Translations under genes and position numbers: made by a program
Notes under the pieces: model-generated
What the model was told of the DNA's origin: nothing
The model's input: the letters and a program-made list of their open reading frames with translations, nothing else
Database searches by the model: none
Shown here: piece by piece, positions 29,941-39,017 of the stretch
Numbering within the stretch: the stretch's first letter is position 1
Layout of the letters: every line of letters begins with the position of its first letter
Origin: Humidesulfovibrio sp.
GTDB taxonomy: Bacteria > Desulfobacterota > Desulfovibrionia > Desulfovibrionales > Desulfovibrionaceae
Direction of reading: 5' to 3'
DNA length: 64,000 nt
NCBI RefSeq assembly: GCF_031082295.1
Contig: NZ_JAVHLD010000010.1
Span: 1 to 64,000 of the forward strand

Positions 29941-31464
29941 CTACTCCTCGCCCGCCGCGATTTCGCGGGCGCTGACTTCGAGCGGGTCGAGCACAGGCAG
30001 GTCTTTCTCGGGCGCGGCGGCCAGTTCCTTGAAGCGCCGGGCCTGAACGAGCACCCGCGATTCGAGCGAGCTGACGGTCTTGTTGTAGGCGTCGACCGCG
30101 CCGGTGAGGCCCTTGCCCACGCGGGCGAAGTGCTCTGCCAGGGTGACGATGCGCTTGTAGAGTTCGCGGCCCAGCTCGCTGACCTGCTGCGCGCTCTCGG
30201 CGACCTTTTCCTGCTGCCAGCCGTAGGACACGGCCTTGAGCAGCGCGATGAGCGTGGTGGGCGAGGCCACGATGACGTTCTGTTTCACCCCGACCTCGAT
30301 GAGCGAGGGGTCGAACTCCAGGGCGGAGCTGAAGAAAATTTCCCCGGGCAGGAACATGACCACGAATTCCGGGGTGGGCTTCAGGTGCTCGCAGTAGCTT
30401 TTCTGGCCCAGCTTGGCCATGTGGTCGCGGATCTGCCGGGCGTGGGAGAGCATGTTCTGCCTGCGCGCGTCCTCGTCCTGGGACTCGTAAGCGTTCAGAT
30501 AGGCTTCCAGCGGGGCCTTGGCGTCGACCACGACGTTCTTGCCGCCGGGCAGGCGCACGATCATGTCGGGCCGCAGGCGGCCGTCCTCCGTGGTGACCGA
30601 CGTCTGCTCGGAGAAGTCGCAGTAGTTCACCATGCCCGCAAGCTCCACCACGCGCCGGAGCTGCATCTCGCCCCAGCGGCCGCGAACGGTGGGCCGCCGG
30701 AGGGCGTCGACGAGCTTCTTGGTCTCCTTCTTCAGGTCCACCTGGTCCGAGGCCAGGAACTTCACCTGCTGGGAGAGCTCAACGTAGGCGTTCTGGCGGC
30801 TCTTTTCCATTTCCTGGATTCGCGCGTCGACCAGGGTGAGGGATTCCTTGATGGGCTTCACCAGGCCCTCGATGTTCTTCTGGCGCAGCTCGAGGTCGCC
30901 CTTGGCGGCTTCCTGGAAGCTCGACAGGTGGGCCTTGGCCAGCTCCACGAAGTTGGCGTTGTTGTCCTTGAGGGCGTTGGCGGACAAGGCCTTGAAGGTG
31001 TCCTGCAGCTTGGCCTGGAGGTCTTCCAGCAGGGCCTGCTTTTCCGTTGCCGCCTTGCGCTCCTCCTCCATGCGCGCCACGAGGTCGCCCTCGCGCACCT
31101 TGAGGGCGGAGAGCTCCTCGTTCTGAGCGCTCAGGCGCGCTTCCAGGGAGGGCAGGCGCGCGGACAGCTCGTCGGCCTTGGCCTCGGCGCTGGCGCGGCG
31201 GCTTGTCTCGGCCAGCAGGTCCTCGCGCAGGGACTTCGCCTCGCCCTGGGCGGCGTCCAGGTCGCAGCCGAGGGACGCCAGGCGCTCCTCGGCCCCGCGC
31301 AAGCGCTCGGCCAATCCGGCCTCGGCAAACCGGGCCTGGGACAGTGCGGCCTCAGCCTCGGCGCGCAGGGCGGCGCAGTCAGCGGCGGCGCGGGCGCGCA
31401 GCAGCACAAAGACAAGGCCCGCACCCAGCGCAAGTCCCGCCAGCAGTGCGGGGAGCATCGACAT
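29941..31464 (-). CDS. rmuC: DNA recombination protein RmuC
   Basis: About 507 residues. An N-terminal membrane helix (LPALLAGLALGAGLVFVLL, in part) is followed by a long coiled coil (about 35-190) and the RmuC nuclease-like domain with GRWGEMQL, PDMIVRLPGG and VVDAKAPLEAY. Implicated in limiting inversions at short repeats. The GTG at 31470 and the ATG at 31464 are both possible starts, immediately after the upstream flavoprotein stop at 31473, so translation is probably coupled. Confidence 0.93.
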   Translation of the reverse strand: MSMLPALLAGLALGAGLVFVLLRARAAADCAALRAEAEAALSQARFAEAGLAERLRGAEERLASLGCDLDAAQGEAKSLREDLLAETSRRASAEAKADELSARLPSLEARLSAQNEELSALKVREGDLVARMEEERKAATEKQALLEDLQAKLQDTFKALSANALKDNNANFVELAKAHLSSFQEAAKGDLELRQKNIEGLVKPIKESLTLVDARIQEMEKSRQNAYVELSQQVKFLASDQVDLKKETKKLVDALRRPTVRGRWGEMQLRRVVELAGMVNYCDFSEQTSVTTEDGRLRPDMIVRLPGGKNVVVDAKAPLEAYLNAYESQDEDARRQNMLSHARQIRDHMAKLGQKSYCEHLKPTPEFVVMFLPGEIFFSSALEFDPSLIEVGVKQNVIVASPTTLIALLKAVSYGWQQEKVAESAQQVSELGRELYKRIVTLAEHFARVGKGLTGAVDAYNKTVSSLESRVLVQARRFKELAAAPEKDLPVLDPLEVSAREIAAGEE

Positions 31465-31472
31465 GTCCACGG

Positions 31473-32048
31473 CTAGCCCGCGATTTTCTTGAGCAGCCAG
31501 GCCATGTTCTTGCCCAGGGTGCGCATTGTGGCAATGGCCTCGTCGTCGCCGTTGACCTGTCCGGGCTCGCGGCCAAAGCCCATGTTCCAGTAGCTGGAGC
31601 CGGGCACGACCATCTGGCCGATGAAGAAGAAGTGGTTCAGGGTGTCGAAGGTGTGGATGGCCCCGCCCCGGCGCGCGGTGACAACGGCGGCTCCGGCCTT
31701 GCGCTGGAGCATGTCCTCGTTGGCGCGGGCGACCATGCCCGAGCGGTCCATGAGGGCCTTCATGTTGGTGGTAACATCGGCGAAATAGGTGGGCGAGCCA
31801 AGCAGGATGCCGTCGGCAGCGAGCATCTTCTCGATGTAGCTGTTCATCTTGTCGTCATCCACAGCGCAGCGCTTGTCCTTGTTTTCAAAGCACTTGTAGC
31901 AGGCGATGCAGCCCTGCAGCCCCTTGGGGCCAAGCTGCACCAGCTCCGTCTCGAAGCCCTCGCTCGAAAGCTCCGCCAGGGCCGTGTTGAGCATGATGGC
32001 GGTGTTGCCGTTGAGCCTAGCGCTGCCGTTGATTGCCAAAACCTTCAT
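31473..32048 (-). CDS. iron-sulfur flavoprotein-like NAD(P)H:FMN reductase
   Basis: 191 residues of flavodoxin-like fold: KVLAINGSARLNGNT is the FMN phosphate loop and LGSPTYFADV the isoalloxazine-side loop. A compact cysteine set, CIACYKC then C after seven residues (about 47-61), matches the spacing described for archaeal iron-sulfur flavoproteins (C-x2-C-x2-C-x4-7-C), so a 4Fe-4S cluster next to FMN is plausible. ATG 32048 overlaps the upstream PilZ gene stop by four bases (ATGA). The electron-transfer partner is unknown. Confidence 0.85.
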   Translation of the reverse strand: MKVLAINGSARLNGNTAIMLNTALAELSSEGFETELVQLGPKGLQGCIACYKCFENKDKRCAVDDDKMNSYIEKMLAADGILLGSPTYFADVTTNMKALMDRSGMVARANEDMLQRKAGAAVVTARRGGAIHTFDTLNHFFFIGQMVVPGSSYWNMGFGREPGQVNGDDEAIATMRTLGKNMAWLLKKIAG

Positions 32049-32926
32049 GCACTGCCTCCTTGCGTTTCGTTCAATATGCGTTCGGTCCACCGAACGCCCT
32101 GGGTCGCGGCACCGTCCAGTGCGCCCACGGCGGTGAAACCGACTGCTATGCGCCGGGTCTTCTCGTCCGGGGCGCTGATGCCCCGCACAAGACCGGCGTA
32201 CCAGTAGTGTTTGAACTGCTTCTCCTTGAACTGGAACAGGGAACATTTGAGCACCACCGGGCTGCCGGGTTCCAGCCCGGGCGGCACCAGGGCGGCGCGC
32301 AGCTCCATGGCCAGCCCGCCGGGAGAAATATCGGTGACGGCGTTCTCGCCGCCGTTCTGCCCGTCGTAGGCGTTGATCCAGATGTCCGGCGCGGCCTCGG
32401 GGAAGAACAGGCGGCTGGTCTCGGCGTCCGCGGCCCAAAGGCGCACGTGCACGAAGCGCGGGTCGCTGACGCGCTTGCGGGCGTGCCTGCGGCGCGACAC
32501 TGCCTCCAGCAACAGCGGGGGCCGCAGCACCACCTGCGGCAACTCAAGCGAGCTGTGGACCGCCACCACCTCGGTCTGGAAGGAGTTCACCCTGGCCCCC
32601 CCCCGGCGCATCGGGGCGAAGTAGCAGGTCAAGGCCAAGCCGGGACGCAGCTCCAGGGATCCGGCGCTGTCCAGCAGGTCGCAGACAAGGCCGTCCGGGC
32701 CGATGCTCTTGGGCAGGCAGCGGGCCTGGGGTTCGCCAGCATTGCCGGACAGCAGGTCCAGAGGCGCGGCGTGGCGTATCAGCTCAGCCATGAGGGCCTG
32801 GGGCGAGGCGACCACGGGCGCGGCTGGCTTTGGCCGGGGCCAGCCGAAGCGGCCCAGCGCGAAGCCGCCCACGGCGGCAAGAACCACCGCGAGCGCGAAA
32901 CCTGACCACAACGCCACATCCCCCAT
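32045..32926 (-). CDS. membrane-anchored PilZ domain protein
   Basis: 293 residues. An N-terminal membrane helix (about 5-25) is followed by a YcgR-like N-terminal domain and a PilZ domain: RRRHARKR supplies the RxxxR and DISPGG the D-x-S-x-x-G motif that together bind cyclic di-GMP. It may regulate motility or envelope functions. The start at 32926 is six bases after GGAG (32933-32936); a longer ATG at 32938 would overlap this site. First gene of a unit with the flavoprotein and rmuC. Confidence 0.85.
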   Translation of the reverse strand: MGDVALWSGFALAVVLAAVGGFALGRFGWPRPKPAAPVVASPQALMAELIRHAAPLDLLSGNAGEPQARCLPKSIGPDGLVCDLLDSAGSLELRPGLALTCYFAPMRRGGARVNSFQTEVVAVHSSLELPQVVLRPPLLLEAVSRRRHARKRVSDPRFVHVRLWAADAETSRLFFPEAAPDIWINAYDGQNGGENAVTDISPGGLAMELRAALVPPGLEPGSPVVLKCSLFQFKEKQFKHYWYAGLVRGISAPDEKTRRIAVGFTAVGALDGAATQGVRWTERILNETQGGSA

Positions 32927-32956
32927 GCACAGCTCCATTTTCTACGGACTGCGCAC

Positions 32957-32986
32957 AGGATACTTGGCCCGCGCCAGGGTTGTCAA
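32957..32986 (-). promoter_or_regulatory. promoter of the PilZ-flavoprotein-rmuC unit
   Basis: On the minus strand a perfect TTGACA (32981-32986) and TATCCT (32957-32962) are 18 bases apart. The expected start, near 32950, supports translation from 32926. Confidence 0.5.
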
Positions 32987-33025
32987 ACCTCGGGAGAAAT
33001 CAGAAGAAAAAAAGTGCGGAAGGGG

Positions 33026-33214
33026 CTAATGGAACACGTCGTAGAGCTCGGGGCTCACGTCGACGACGAACATGCCCGCCTCCACGCGCATGCGCACGTT
33101 GAGCTCAGGGATGAGCGCCATGTCCTCGGCCACATTGGCCCACTTGCGCAGCAGGGCCTTGGGGTCGGCCTCGTCCACCGGAACGCTCTCGGCTTGAATC
33201 CACTCGTCGCTCAT
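33026..33214 (-). CDS. small acidic hypothetical protein
   Basis: 62 residues, acidic, one compact domain at most (KWANVAEDMALIPELNVRMR then VDVSPELYDVF, in parts). No known family recognised. A GGGAGG site precedes ATG 33214, and codon use fits the genome, so the gene is probably real. It lies 16 bases downstream of alr and could share its transcript. Confidence 0.65.
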   Translation of the reverse strand: MSDEWIQAESVPVDEADPKALLRKWANVAEDMALIPELNVRMRVEAGMFVVDVSPELYDVFH

Positions 33215-33230
33215 GGTCGGCCTCCCTGGC

Positions 33231-34367
33231 CTAGATGTAGACCCGCCGGTTCAAGCCCAGCAGGCAGAAGACTTCATAGGAAATGGTGCCCCACCACGAG
33301 GCCAATTCCTCGGGGCTGATGGCCAGGGGGCCTTCGCCGCCAAGCAGGGTCGCCCACTCGCCGGGCCGGGCATCGGGGATGTCCGTGACATCGCAGGCCG
33401 TGAGCTGCATGCAGACCCGCCCGATGACAGGCGCGCGGCGGCCGGCGATGAGCATCTGCGCGCTCTTGCCGGTGAGGCTGCGGCTGTAGGCGTCCGCGTA
33501 GCCCGCGGCGACGATGGCCACGCGCATGTCGCGCTCCGCCGTGTAGGTGCAACCGTAGCTGATGCAGCAGCCTCTTGGCAAGGAATGCACCGAGGCGATG
33601 CGCGTGCGCACGGTCATGGCCGGGGTCAGTCCGCGCCCCAGGTGGTCCCAGGAGGTGCCGCCGAAAGGGTTGGCCCCGTACAGGGCGATGCCCGCGCGCT
33701 GGCTCTGGTGGTGCAGCGTGGGGTGCCCCAGGATGCCCGCGGAGTTGGCCAGGTTGGCCTCCACGCTCAAGCCGGCCTTGGTCAGGGTCGAAAGGATGAA
33801 GGTGAAGCGCTCGGCCTGCCCCATGAGGTAGTCCACGGACTCGGGCTGGTCGGCGGTGGCCAGGTGCGAGCTGACCATGACCGGGCGCACCAGCGGGGCC
33901 TCGCGCAGGCGGTCCAACAGCCTCGGCAGGTCCTCCACGGCGAAGCCCAGGCGGGCCATGCCGGTGTCGAACTTGAGGCTCATGTCCAGCCCCTTGCCCA
34001 CGCGCGCGGCCTGGCGGGCCAGGGCCTCCAGCTGCCGGAAGCTGCCGATGAGCGGCAGGAGCGAATGCTCCCAGAGCAGCGGATAGTCTTCGGGCTCAAG
34101 GGGCCCCAAAAGCACCATGATGCGGCTCTTCAGGCCTTTTGCCGTCAGGTGCTGGCGAAGAGCCGCGCCCTCCTCCACCGTTCCCACGGCGAAGGTGTCG
34201 CAGCCTTCCTGGGCCAGCGCGCTGGCGACCTCGGTCAGGCCGTGGCCGTACGCGTCGGCCTTGATGACGCCGATGACGCGGCTGCCACGGCTGCACAAAA
34301 GGCGGTAGTTGGCCCGGATCGCCGCCAGACGGACTCGGACCTCAAGCTTGTTGAAGGCTATGGTCAT
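33231..34367 (-). CDS. alr: alanine racemase
   Basis: 378 residues. PLP-binding Lys36 is in GVIKADAYGHG and the second catalytic base, Tyr, in ISYGCTYTA near residue 270. It converts L-alanine to D-alanine for peptidoglycan. ATG 34367 is chosen from alignment with the family start and a distant AGGAG; a GTG upstream at 34391 lacks a site. The gene follows mutL by about 130 bases and may have its own promoter. Confidence 0.95.
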   Translation of the reverse strand: MTIAFNKLEVRVRLAAIRANYRLLCSRGSRVIGVIKADAYGHGLTEVASALAQEGCDTFAVGTVEEGAALRQHLTAKGLKSRIMVLLGPLEPEDYPLLWEHSLLPLIGSFRQLEALARQAARVGKGLDMSLKFDTGMARLGFAVEDLPRLLDRLREAPLVRPVMVSSHLATADQPESVDYLMGQAERFTFILSTLTKAGLSVEANLANSAGILGHPTLHHQSQRAGIALYGANPFGGTSWDHLGRGLTPAMTVRTRIASVHSLPRGCCISYGCTYTAERDMRVAIVAAGYADAYSRSLTGKSAQMLIAGRRAPVIGRVCMQLTACDVTDIPDARPGEWATLLGGEGPLAISPEELASWWGTISYEVFCLLGLNRRVYI

Positions 34368-34497
34368 GGGACGAAAGACTCCTGAACGCACAAATCTCAG
34401 AGGGTAGAGGAAGCGCCGTGCGTTCTTTGGCAGAGTTTTGGCTCCCGCGCAAGATGCGTAGGCCTCTATACCGCGCTACGGCACAAAAATACGTATT

Positions 34498-36363
34498 TCA
34501 CTTCCGTTTGAACAGGCGTTCCAGGTCTGCCGCTCCAAAGGCCACGGCGACAGGCCTGCCGTGCGGACAAAAGTCACGGTCCGGAGTGTCCAGCCAGACC
34601 TCCAGCAGGCTCAGGGCCTCGTCCACGGCCAGGGGCTGCCCGGCCTTGATGGCCGACTTGCAGGAGAGCATGGTCCACAGTTCCGCCAGCCCGCCGGTGC
34701 GGTCGGCCAGGGCGTCGCGCAGGAACTCGGCGGCCTTCCCCGCAGGCAGGCTGGGCGGCACGCCGCGCACGGAAAGCTTGCCCGCGCCGGACATCTCCAG
34801 CAGGAACCCGCAGGACCGCAGTTCGTCCCAGAGTTCCTGCGCGCGCGCGGCCTCGGACGGATGCAGGGTGAGTTCCAGCGGCAGGGCCAGGGGCTGGGAG
34901 TCTCCGCCGCTGCGCGCCCGGCGCATGTTTTCAAGGATCACGCGCTCATGGGCCGCGTGCTGATCCACCAGGACGAGCTTGCCCCCTCCCTGGCGCAGTA
35001 CCAGATACGTATCAGCGATCTGGCCCAGGTACTCAAGCCCGCCCTGAGACAAGGGCCTCGGCTCTGGACCGGCCGAGAGGTGGGCCGGACCGGGCCCGGG
35101 CGCAAGTCCCGGGGAGGACGTCGGCTCAGGCGAGCGTTGGCGTGGGGCCAGGGGCAGCGGCACCACGCGCTCGCGTTCGGGGTTGGAGAAAGCCTGCCAG
35201 CCGCGCAGCATGCCCGGCTTGTCGCCCAGGGGAGCGGCACCCCGGCTCTCCGCGCGGTCGGCCGACGACCCGGCCGCGGCCCCGGAAGGCGGCGGCGTCC
35301 AGGCCTGGGAGCCGTAAGAACCGCCGGAACGGATGGAAGAGCTGTAGGACGCGCTCTGTTCGGCGAGGGCATCGGCCCCGGCGGCAGGGGCCAGGGCCAG
35401 GCGCACCAGGGCGAAAACCGCGCCCTCGTCGCGGAAACGCACCTCCTGCTTGGCCGGGTGCACGTTCACGTCGACCTCTTCCGGTGGCAGATCGAGAAAC
35501 AGCACCACCTGGGGATGCTCGCCGGAAAGGATGCGGCCCTTGTAGGAGTCGCGGGCGGCGCGGGCCAGCAGGCGGTCCTGCACAGGTCGCCCGTTGACGT
35601 AGAACAGCATGCGGTCGGGCCGGTTCTGGGCGTGGGAAGGCCGTCCGGCCATTCCACGCGCCCTGAGTTCGCCGTGCTCACGCGAGAACTCGACCAGGCC
35701 CTCCAGCACCGCCGGGGGCCAGAACTGGCTCAGGCGCGCCTGGAGCGTCTGCCCGCCTGGCAGGCGGAAGACCTCGCGCCCGCCGAGAGTCAGGGAGAAG
35801 GCCACGTCCGGCCTGGCCAGCGCCATGCGCATGAGGACTTCCTGGCAGCGCTTGGCCTCGGTGGCCTCGGTGCGCAGGAACTTGAGCCGGGCCGGGGTGC
35901 TGGCGAAAAGGCGGCGCATTTCCACGCGGGTGCCCGCGGCCAAAGCCGCCGGACCTTCGGAGAGCACCGCGCCGCACTCCACGTCGAGGCGCGCGGCCTC
36001 CGGCTCATCCTGCACGCGGGAGGTCAGCGTCAGGTGCGACACCGAGGCGATGCTCGGCAGGGCCTCGCCGCGGAAGCCGTAGCTGGTGACGGAGAAAAGT
36101 TCGGAAACGCTGGCGAGCTTGCTCGTGGCGTGCCGGGTGACGGCCAGGGAGAGCTCCGCCGGGGGAATGCCCGCGCCGTCGTCCTGCACTACCATGCGGG
36201 CCACGCCGCCGCCTTCAAGCGTCACATCGACCCGGGCTGCGCCAGCGTCAAGGCTGTTCTCGACCAGTTCCTTGAGCACGCTGGCCGGACGTTCCACCAC
36301 CTCGCCGGCGGCGATCTGGTTTCGCAGTATCTCTGGCAGGAGGGTGATGGCTTTGCGCGTCAT
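34498..36363 (-). CDS. mutL: DNA mismatch repair protein MutL
   Basis: 621 residues. The GHKL ATPase half is clear: NQIAAGEVVERPASVLKEL, the ATP-binding NSLDAGA and DDGAGI, and TSYGFRGEALPSIASV. The C-terminal half carries DQHAAHERVILE, the DQHA-x2-E-x4-E endonuclease motif, and CPHGRP near the end, so this MutL should nick DNA, as in bacteria lacking MutH. Residues about 330-430 form a Pro/Ser/Ala-rich linker. ATG 36363 is 16 bases after lptD, so the genes are probably co-transcribed. Confidence 0.96.
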   Translation of the reverse strand: MTRKAITLLPEILRNQIAAGEVVERPASVLKELVENSLDAGAARVDVTLEGGGVARMVVQDDGAGIPPAELSLAVTRHATSKLASVSELFSVTSYGFRGEALPSIASVSHLTLTSRVQDEPEAARLDVECGAVLSEGPAALAAGTRVEMRRLFASTPARLKFLRTEATEAKRCQEVLMRMALARPDVAFSLTLGGREVFRLPGGQTLQARLSQFWPPAVLEGLVEFSREHGELRARGMAGRPSHAQNRPDRMLFYVNGRPVQDRLLARAARDSYKGRILSGEHPQVVLFLDLPPEEVDVNVHPAKQEVRFRDEGAVFALVRLALAPAAGADALAEQSASYSSSIRSGGSYGSQAWTPPPSGAAAGSSADRAESRGAAPLGDKPGMLRGWQAFSNPERERVVPLPLAPRQRSPEPTSSPGLAPGPGPAHLSAGPEPRPLSQGGLEYLGQIADTYLVLRQGGGKLVLVDQHAAHERVILENMRRARSGGDSQPLALPLELTLHPSEAARAQELWDELRSCGFLLEMSGAGKLSVRGVPPSLPAGKAAEFLRDALADRTGGLAELWTMLSCKSAIKAGQPLAVDEALSLLEVWLDTPDRDFCPHGRPVAVAFGAADLERLFKRK

Positions 36364-36379
36364 GCGCGCGAGCATGCCT

Positions 36380-38995
36380 TTAGGGCTTGCCGAAATCAAG
36401 CAGGTTGAAGCGCAGTTCCAGACTCTGGTCGGAGGGCTTGCGGCTGAAAAGCAGCTGCACGTTGTAGCACTGGTCGGTCCAGGTAAGGCCGACGGTCTTT
36501 TCCAGGTCCGCATTCCCCGCGATGTCCATGCGGTAGTCCGAGGTGAACTTGAGCTTGTCGGTCAGTTCCACGTCCACTCCGAGGCGCAGGGCCTGGACGT
36601 CCTTGGTGCGCTGCCGCTTGTACTCGTCCAGCGGATAGAGGTAATCGTACCCGAACCGCATCTCGCCCAGCTTTTCCTTGCTCAGGGTAAGCATGTGCTC
36701 ATGCTCGGTGGGGCGCCCCAGGTAGGGCGAGTAGAAGGTCTTTGAAGTCAAGGTGACATACTTCTGCGGGGTCACGGCGGCCTCGACCATGATGTCCGAA
36801 TACGGCCTGCGGGCATAGGTGCCCAGCGCATCCTTGCGCGCGGCCTCGTCACGGTCGAAGGACTGCTCCAGGCGCAGGCGGAGGAAGTCCAGGTAGTCCG
36901 TGGCCGCCACCGGGATGGTCGCATTGCCGTTGGGCGCGGCCACGACGCTGGTGCGCCTGCGGTCCAGCACGTTGGTCAGAGAATAGGTGATGGTGTTCTT
37001 GCGCTGGATGCGGTCCAGGGCGTCAAAGGAGGGCAGCCGGTTCTGGGACTGGGGAGCGGGGATGTAGGCGAATTCCAGTCTTGGGGCCACGCTGTGGCGC
37101 ACGGCGCCCCACTCGCTTTTACCCACATTCTCCGCCTTGGCCTCCAGGGGGTTGTTCAGCGTAAACACGCGGCTCATCTCCGTGAAGGCTGAGAACCCAA
37201 GCTCCATGTAGGTTCTGTGCGGGGACTTGTTGTTCGTGGTGGCGGGTGGCTCGTTGGTGTACCCTCCCACTCCGTAAGACGTGGTGCGCAGGCCGATGCT
37301 CGGGATCACCGTCACCGGCCCGGCCGCCAGGGGCAGGCTCACCGTGGGGTGGACGTCCGTACGGAAGCCCCGCGTACCGTACTTGCGCCAGAAATAGTCG
37401 AAACGGCCGGAGCCCTCCCATTCCAGCGGCGTGCCGGGTATGGAGTCCTTGAAGGCGAAGGCGTGAATCTCCGGGATGGTCTGGGTCGTGGGGTTGGCCT
37501 TGGCCGAATTGTTGCCGTTCATGTAGGCCAGGTTCTGGGTCCAGACCGTCTTGCCGACCACGCCGTAGCGGTCCCAACTGCGGGACAGGTAGGCCGTGCT
37601 GCTGCGGGTGAGGGAGTCGGCCACGTCGATGTCGCGGCCGAATTCCCGCAAAAACGTTTTGCGGCTTGCGTCGAAGCCCGAGAGTCCGCCGCCGAACTCG
37701 CGCAGGTAGTTCTGGTCGCTGACCATGTCCAGATCCAGCTTGACCTGCCAGGCCGGGTCCTTGACGAAACCGTTGAACTTGCTGCGCAGCCACCAGCGGT
37801 TGGAGTTCGGGCGCGTCAGCCCGTCGCCCTGGAGGTAGAGTTCCTCCTGGCTCGAGTTCGCGGCGGTCTTGCGGTCATTCAGGATGTCAAAGCGCCAGTC
37901 GCCCTTGGTGTCCAGATTTTCCGTGTGGCGGTATTCCAGGCCCTGCATGAAGCCCCGACTGCTCATGGCGTTCTCGAAGAACGTCAAATCGCGCTCGTCG
38001 TCGAGCACCTGGTAGTAGGGCTGGTTCACCGACACCCCGCGCCGTTTGCTGTAGGAAATATCCGGCACGAGAAAGCCGCTCTGCCGCCTGGCGCCACCGG
38101 GCAACGACATGAACGGCAGGTAGGCCACAGGGGTGTCCTTCACGTTGAAGCGCGTATGCCAGAGCTTGGTGCGGCCGTCGATGTTGATGTCGCCCTCTTC
38201 GGCGGTGATCGCCCAGGCGGGCTTGTCGCCGTCGCAACCGGTGACCTTGGCGTTCTGGAAACGGTAGCTCGACGCGCCATATTTGCGGATGGTCTCGCTC
38301 TGAAAATAGATGTGCGGCTTGCCCACGAAGACCTTGCCGCGCTTGAGCCAGCCGAGCATGTTGGACAGGTCGAACTCGGCCTCTTCGGCCTCCAGGATGT
38401 CGCCTTCCCAGGCCACGCGCACGTTGCCCTTGAGCACGACCCAGCGGCTGGCCTGATAATAGCGCATGAAATCGGCCTTGAGCGTGTTCAGGCCTTTGAC
38501 CAGCAACACGTTGCCCACGGCCTGGATGTATTCGCTGTCGTGCTGGCCTTCGATGCGGTCGGCTGAGAGCTTCCACTGGTCCGGACCAAGCTCCTGCTCC
38601 ACGGCGAAAGTGGGCGGCGGCGGCGGAAGCAGCGATGCCTCCGCGCCCGGCGGGCTGACGCCCATGCGCACTTCCGGGCCGTTCCCGGCCAGGCCTGGCC
38701 CGCGCTGGGCGACGTCGTGCCCGAGAAGCAGGTTCTCGGCGAAGACCGGCGGCTCGGCCAGCGAGGGCGTCGGAATGTCGACGCTTGTGCTGATGCCGGG
38801 AGGGGGCGGCACGCGCACGGGCTGCGCCGCCTCCATGCGGATCTGGCGGACGGCTTGCGGCTGCGCGGACGGAGGCGACACCGGGAGGCGAACCTCCGGC
38901 CCGTCGGCGGTGCCTATGACCGCAAGGGTAGGCCCCGCCAACAGGCAGTGGAGCAGCCCCAGGGCCAGGAAGAGCACATACCGCTTACGATTCAA
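36380..38995 (-). CDS. lptD: LPS-assembly protein LptD
   Basis: 871 residues. After a signal peptide (NRKR, then a hydrophobic core ending near GPTLA) comes a proline-rich segment, an OstA_N jelly roll (about 140-270: LSADRIEGQHDSEYIQA, in parts, and VLLVKGLNTLKA) and the large outer-membrane barrel beginning near PFMSLPGGARRQSGFLVP (in parts). It inserts LPS in the outer leaflet with LptE. The start codon is TTG; the positively charged residues directly after it fit a signal peptide, whereas the next in-frame GTG would remove them. It lies 22 bases after hldD. Confidence 0.93.
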   Translation of the reverse strand: MNRKRYVLFLALGLLHCLLAGPTLAVIGTADGPEVRLPVSPPSAQPQAVRQIRMEAAQPVRVPPPPGISTSVDIPTPSLAEPPVFAENLLLGHDVAQRGPGLAGNGPEVRMGVSPPGAEASLLPPPPPTFAVEQELGPDQWKLSADRIEGQHDSEYIQAVGNVLLVKGLNTLKADFMRYYQASRWVVLKGNVRVAWEGDILEAEEAEFDLSNMLGWLKRGKVFVGKPHIYFQSETIRKYGASSYRFQNAKVTGCDGDKPAWAITAEEGDINIDGRTKLWHTRFNVKDTPVAYLPFMSLPGGARRQSGFLVPDISYSKRRGVSVNQPYYQVLDDERDLTFFENAMSSRGFMQGLEYRHTENLDTKGDWRFDILNDRKTAANSSQEELYLQGDGLTRPNSNRWWLRSKFNGFVKDPAWQVKLDLDMVSDQNYLREFGGGLSGFDASRKTFLREFGRDIDVADSLTRSSTAYLSRSWDRYGVVGKTVWTQNLAYMNGNNSAKANPTTQTIPEIHAFAFKDSIPGTPLEWEGSGRFDYFWRKYGTRGFRTDVHPTVSLPLAAGPVTVIPSIGLRTTSYGVGGYTNEPPATTNNKSPHRTYMELGFSAFTEMSRVFTLNNPLEAKAENVGKSEWGAVRHSVAPRLEFAYIPAPQSQNRLPSFDALDRIQRKNTITYSLTNVLDRRRTSVVAAPNGNATIPVAATDYLDFLRLRLEQSFDRDEAARKDALGTYARRPYSDIMVEAAVTPQKYVTLTSKTFYSPYLGRPTEHEHMLTLSKEKLGEMRFGYDYLYPLDEYKRQRTKDVQALRLGVDVELTDKLKFTSDYRMDIAGNADLEKTVGLTWTDQCYNVQLLFSRKPSDQSLELRFNLLDFGKP

Positions 38996-39017
38996 CCGCT
39001 TGTCGTCCTTTGTCTTT

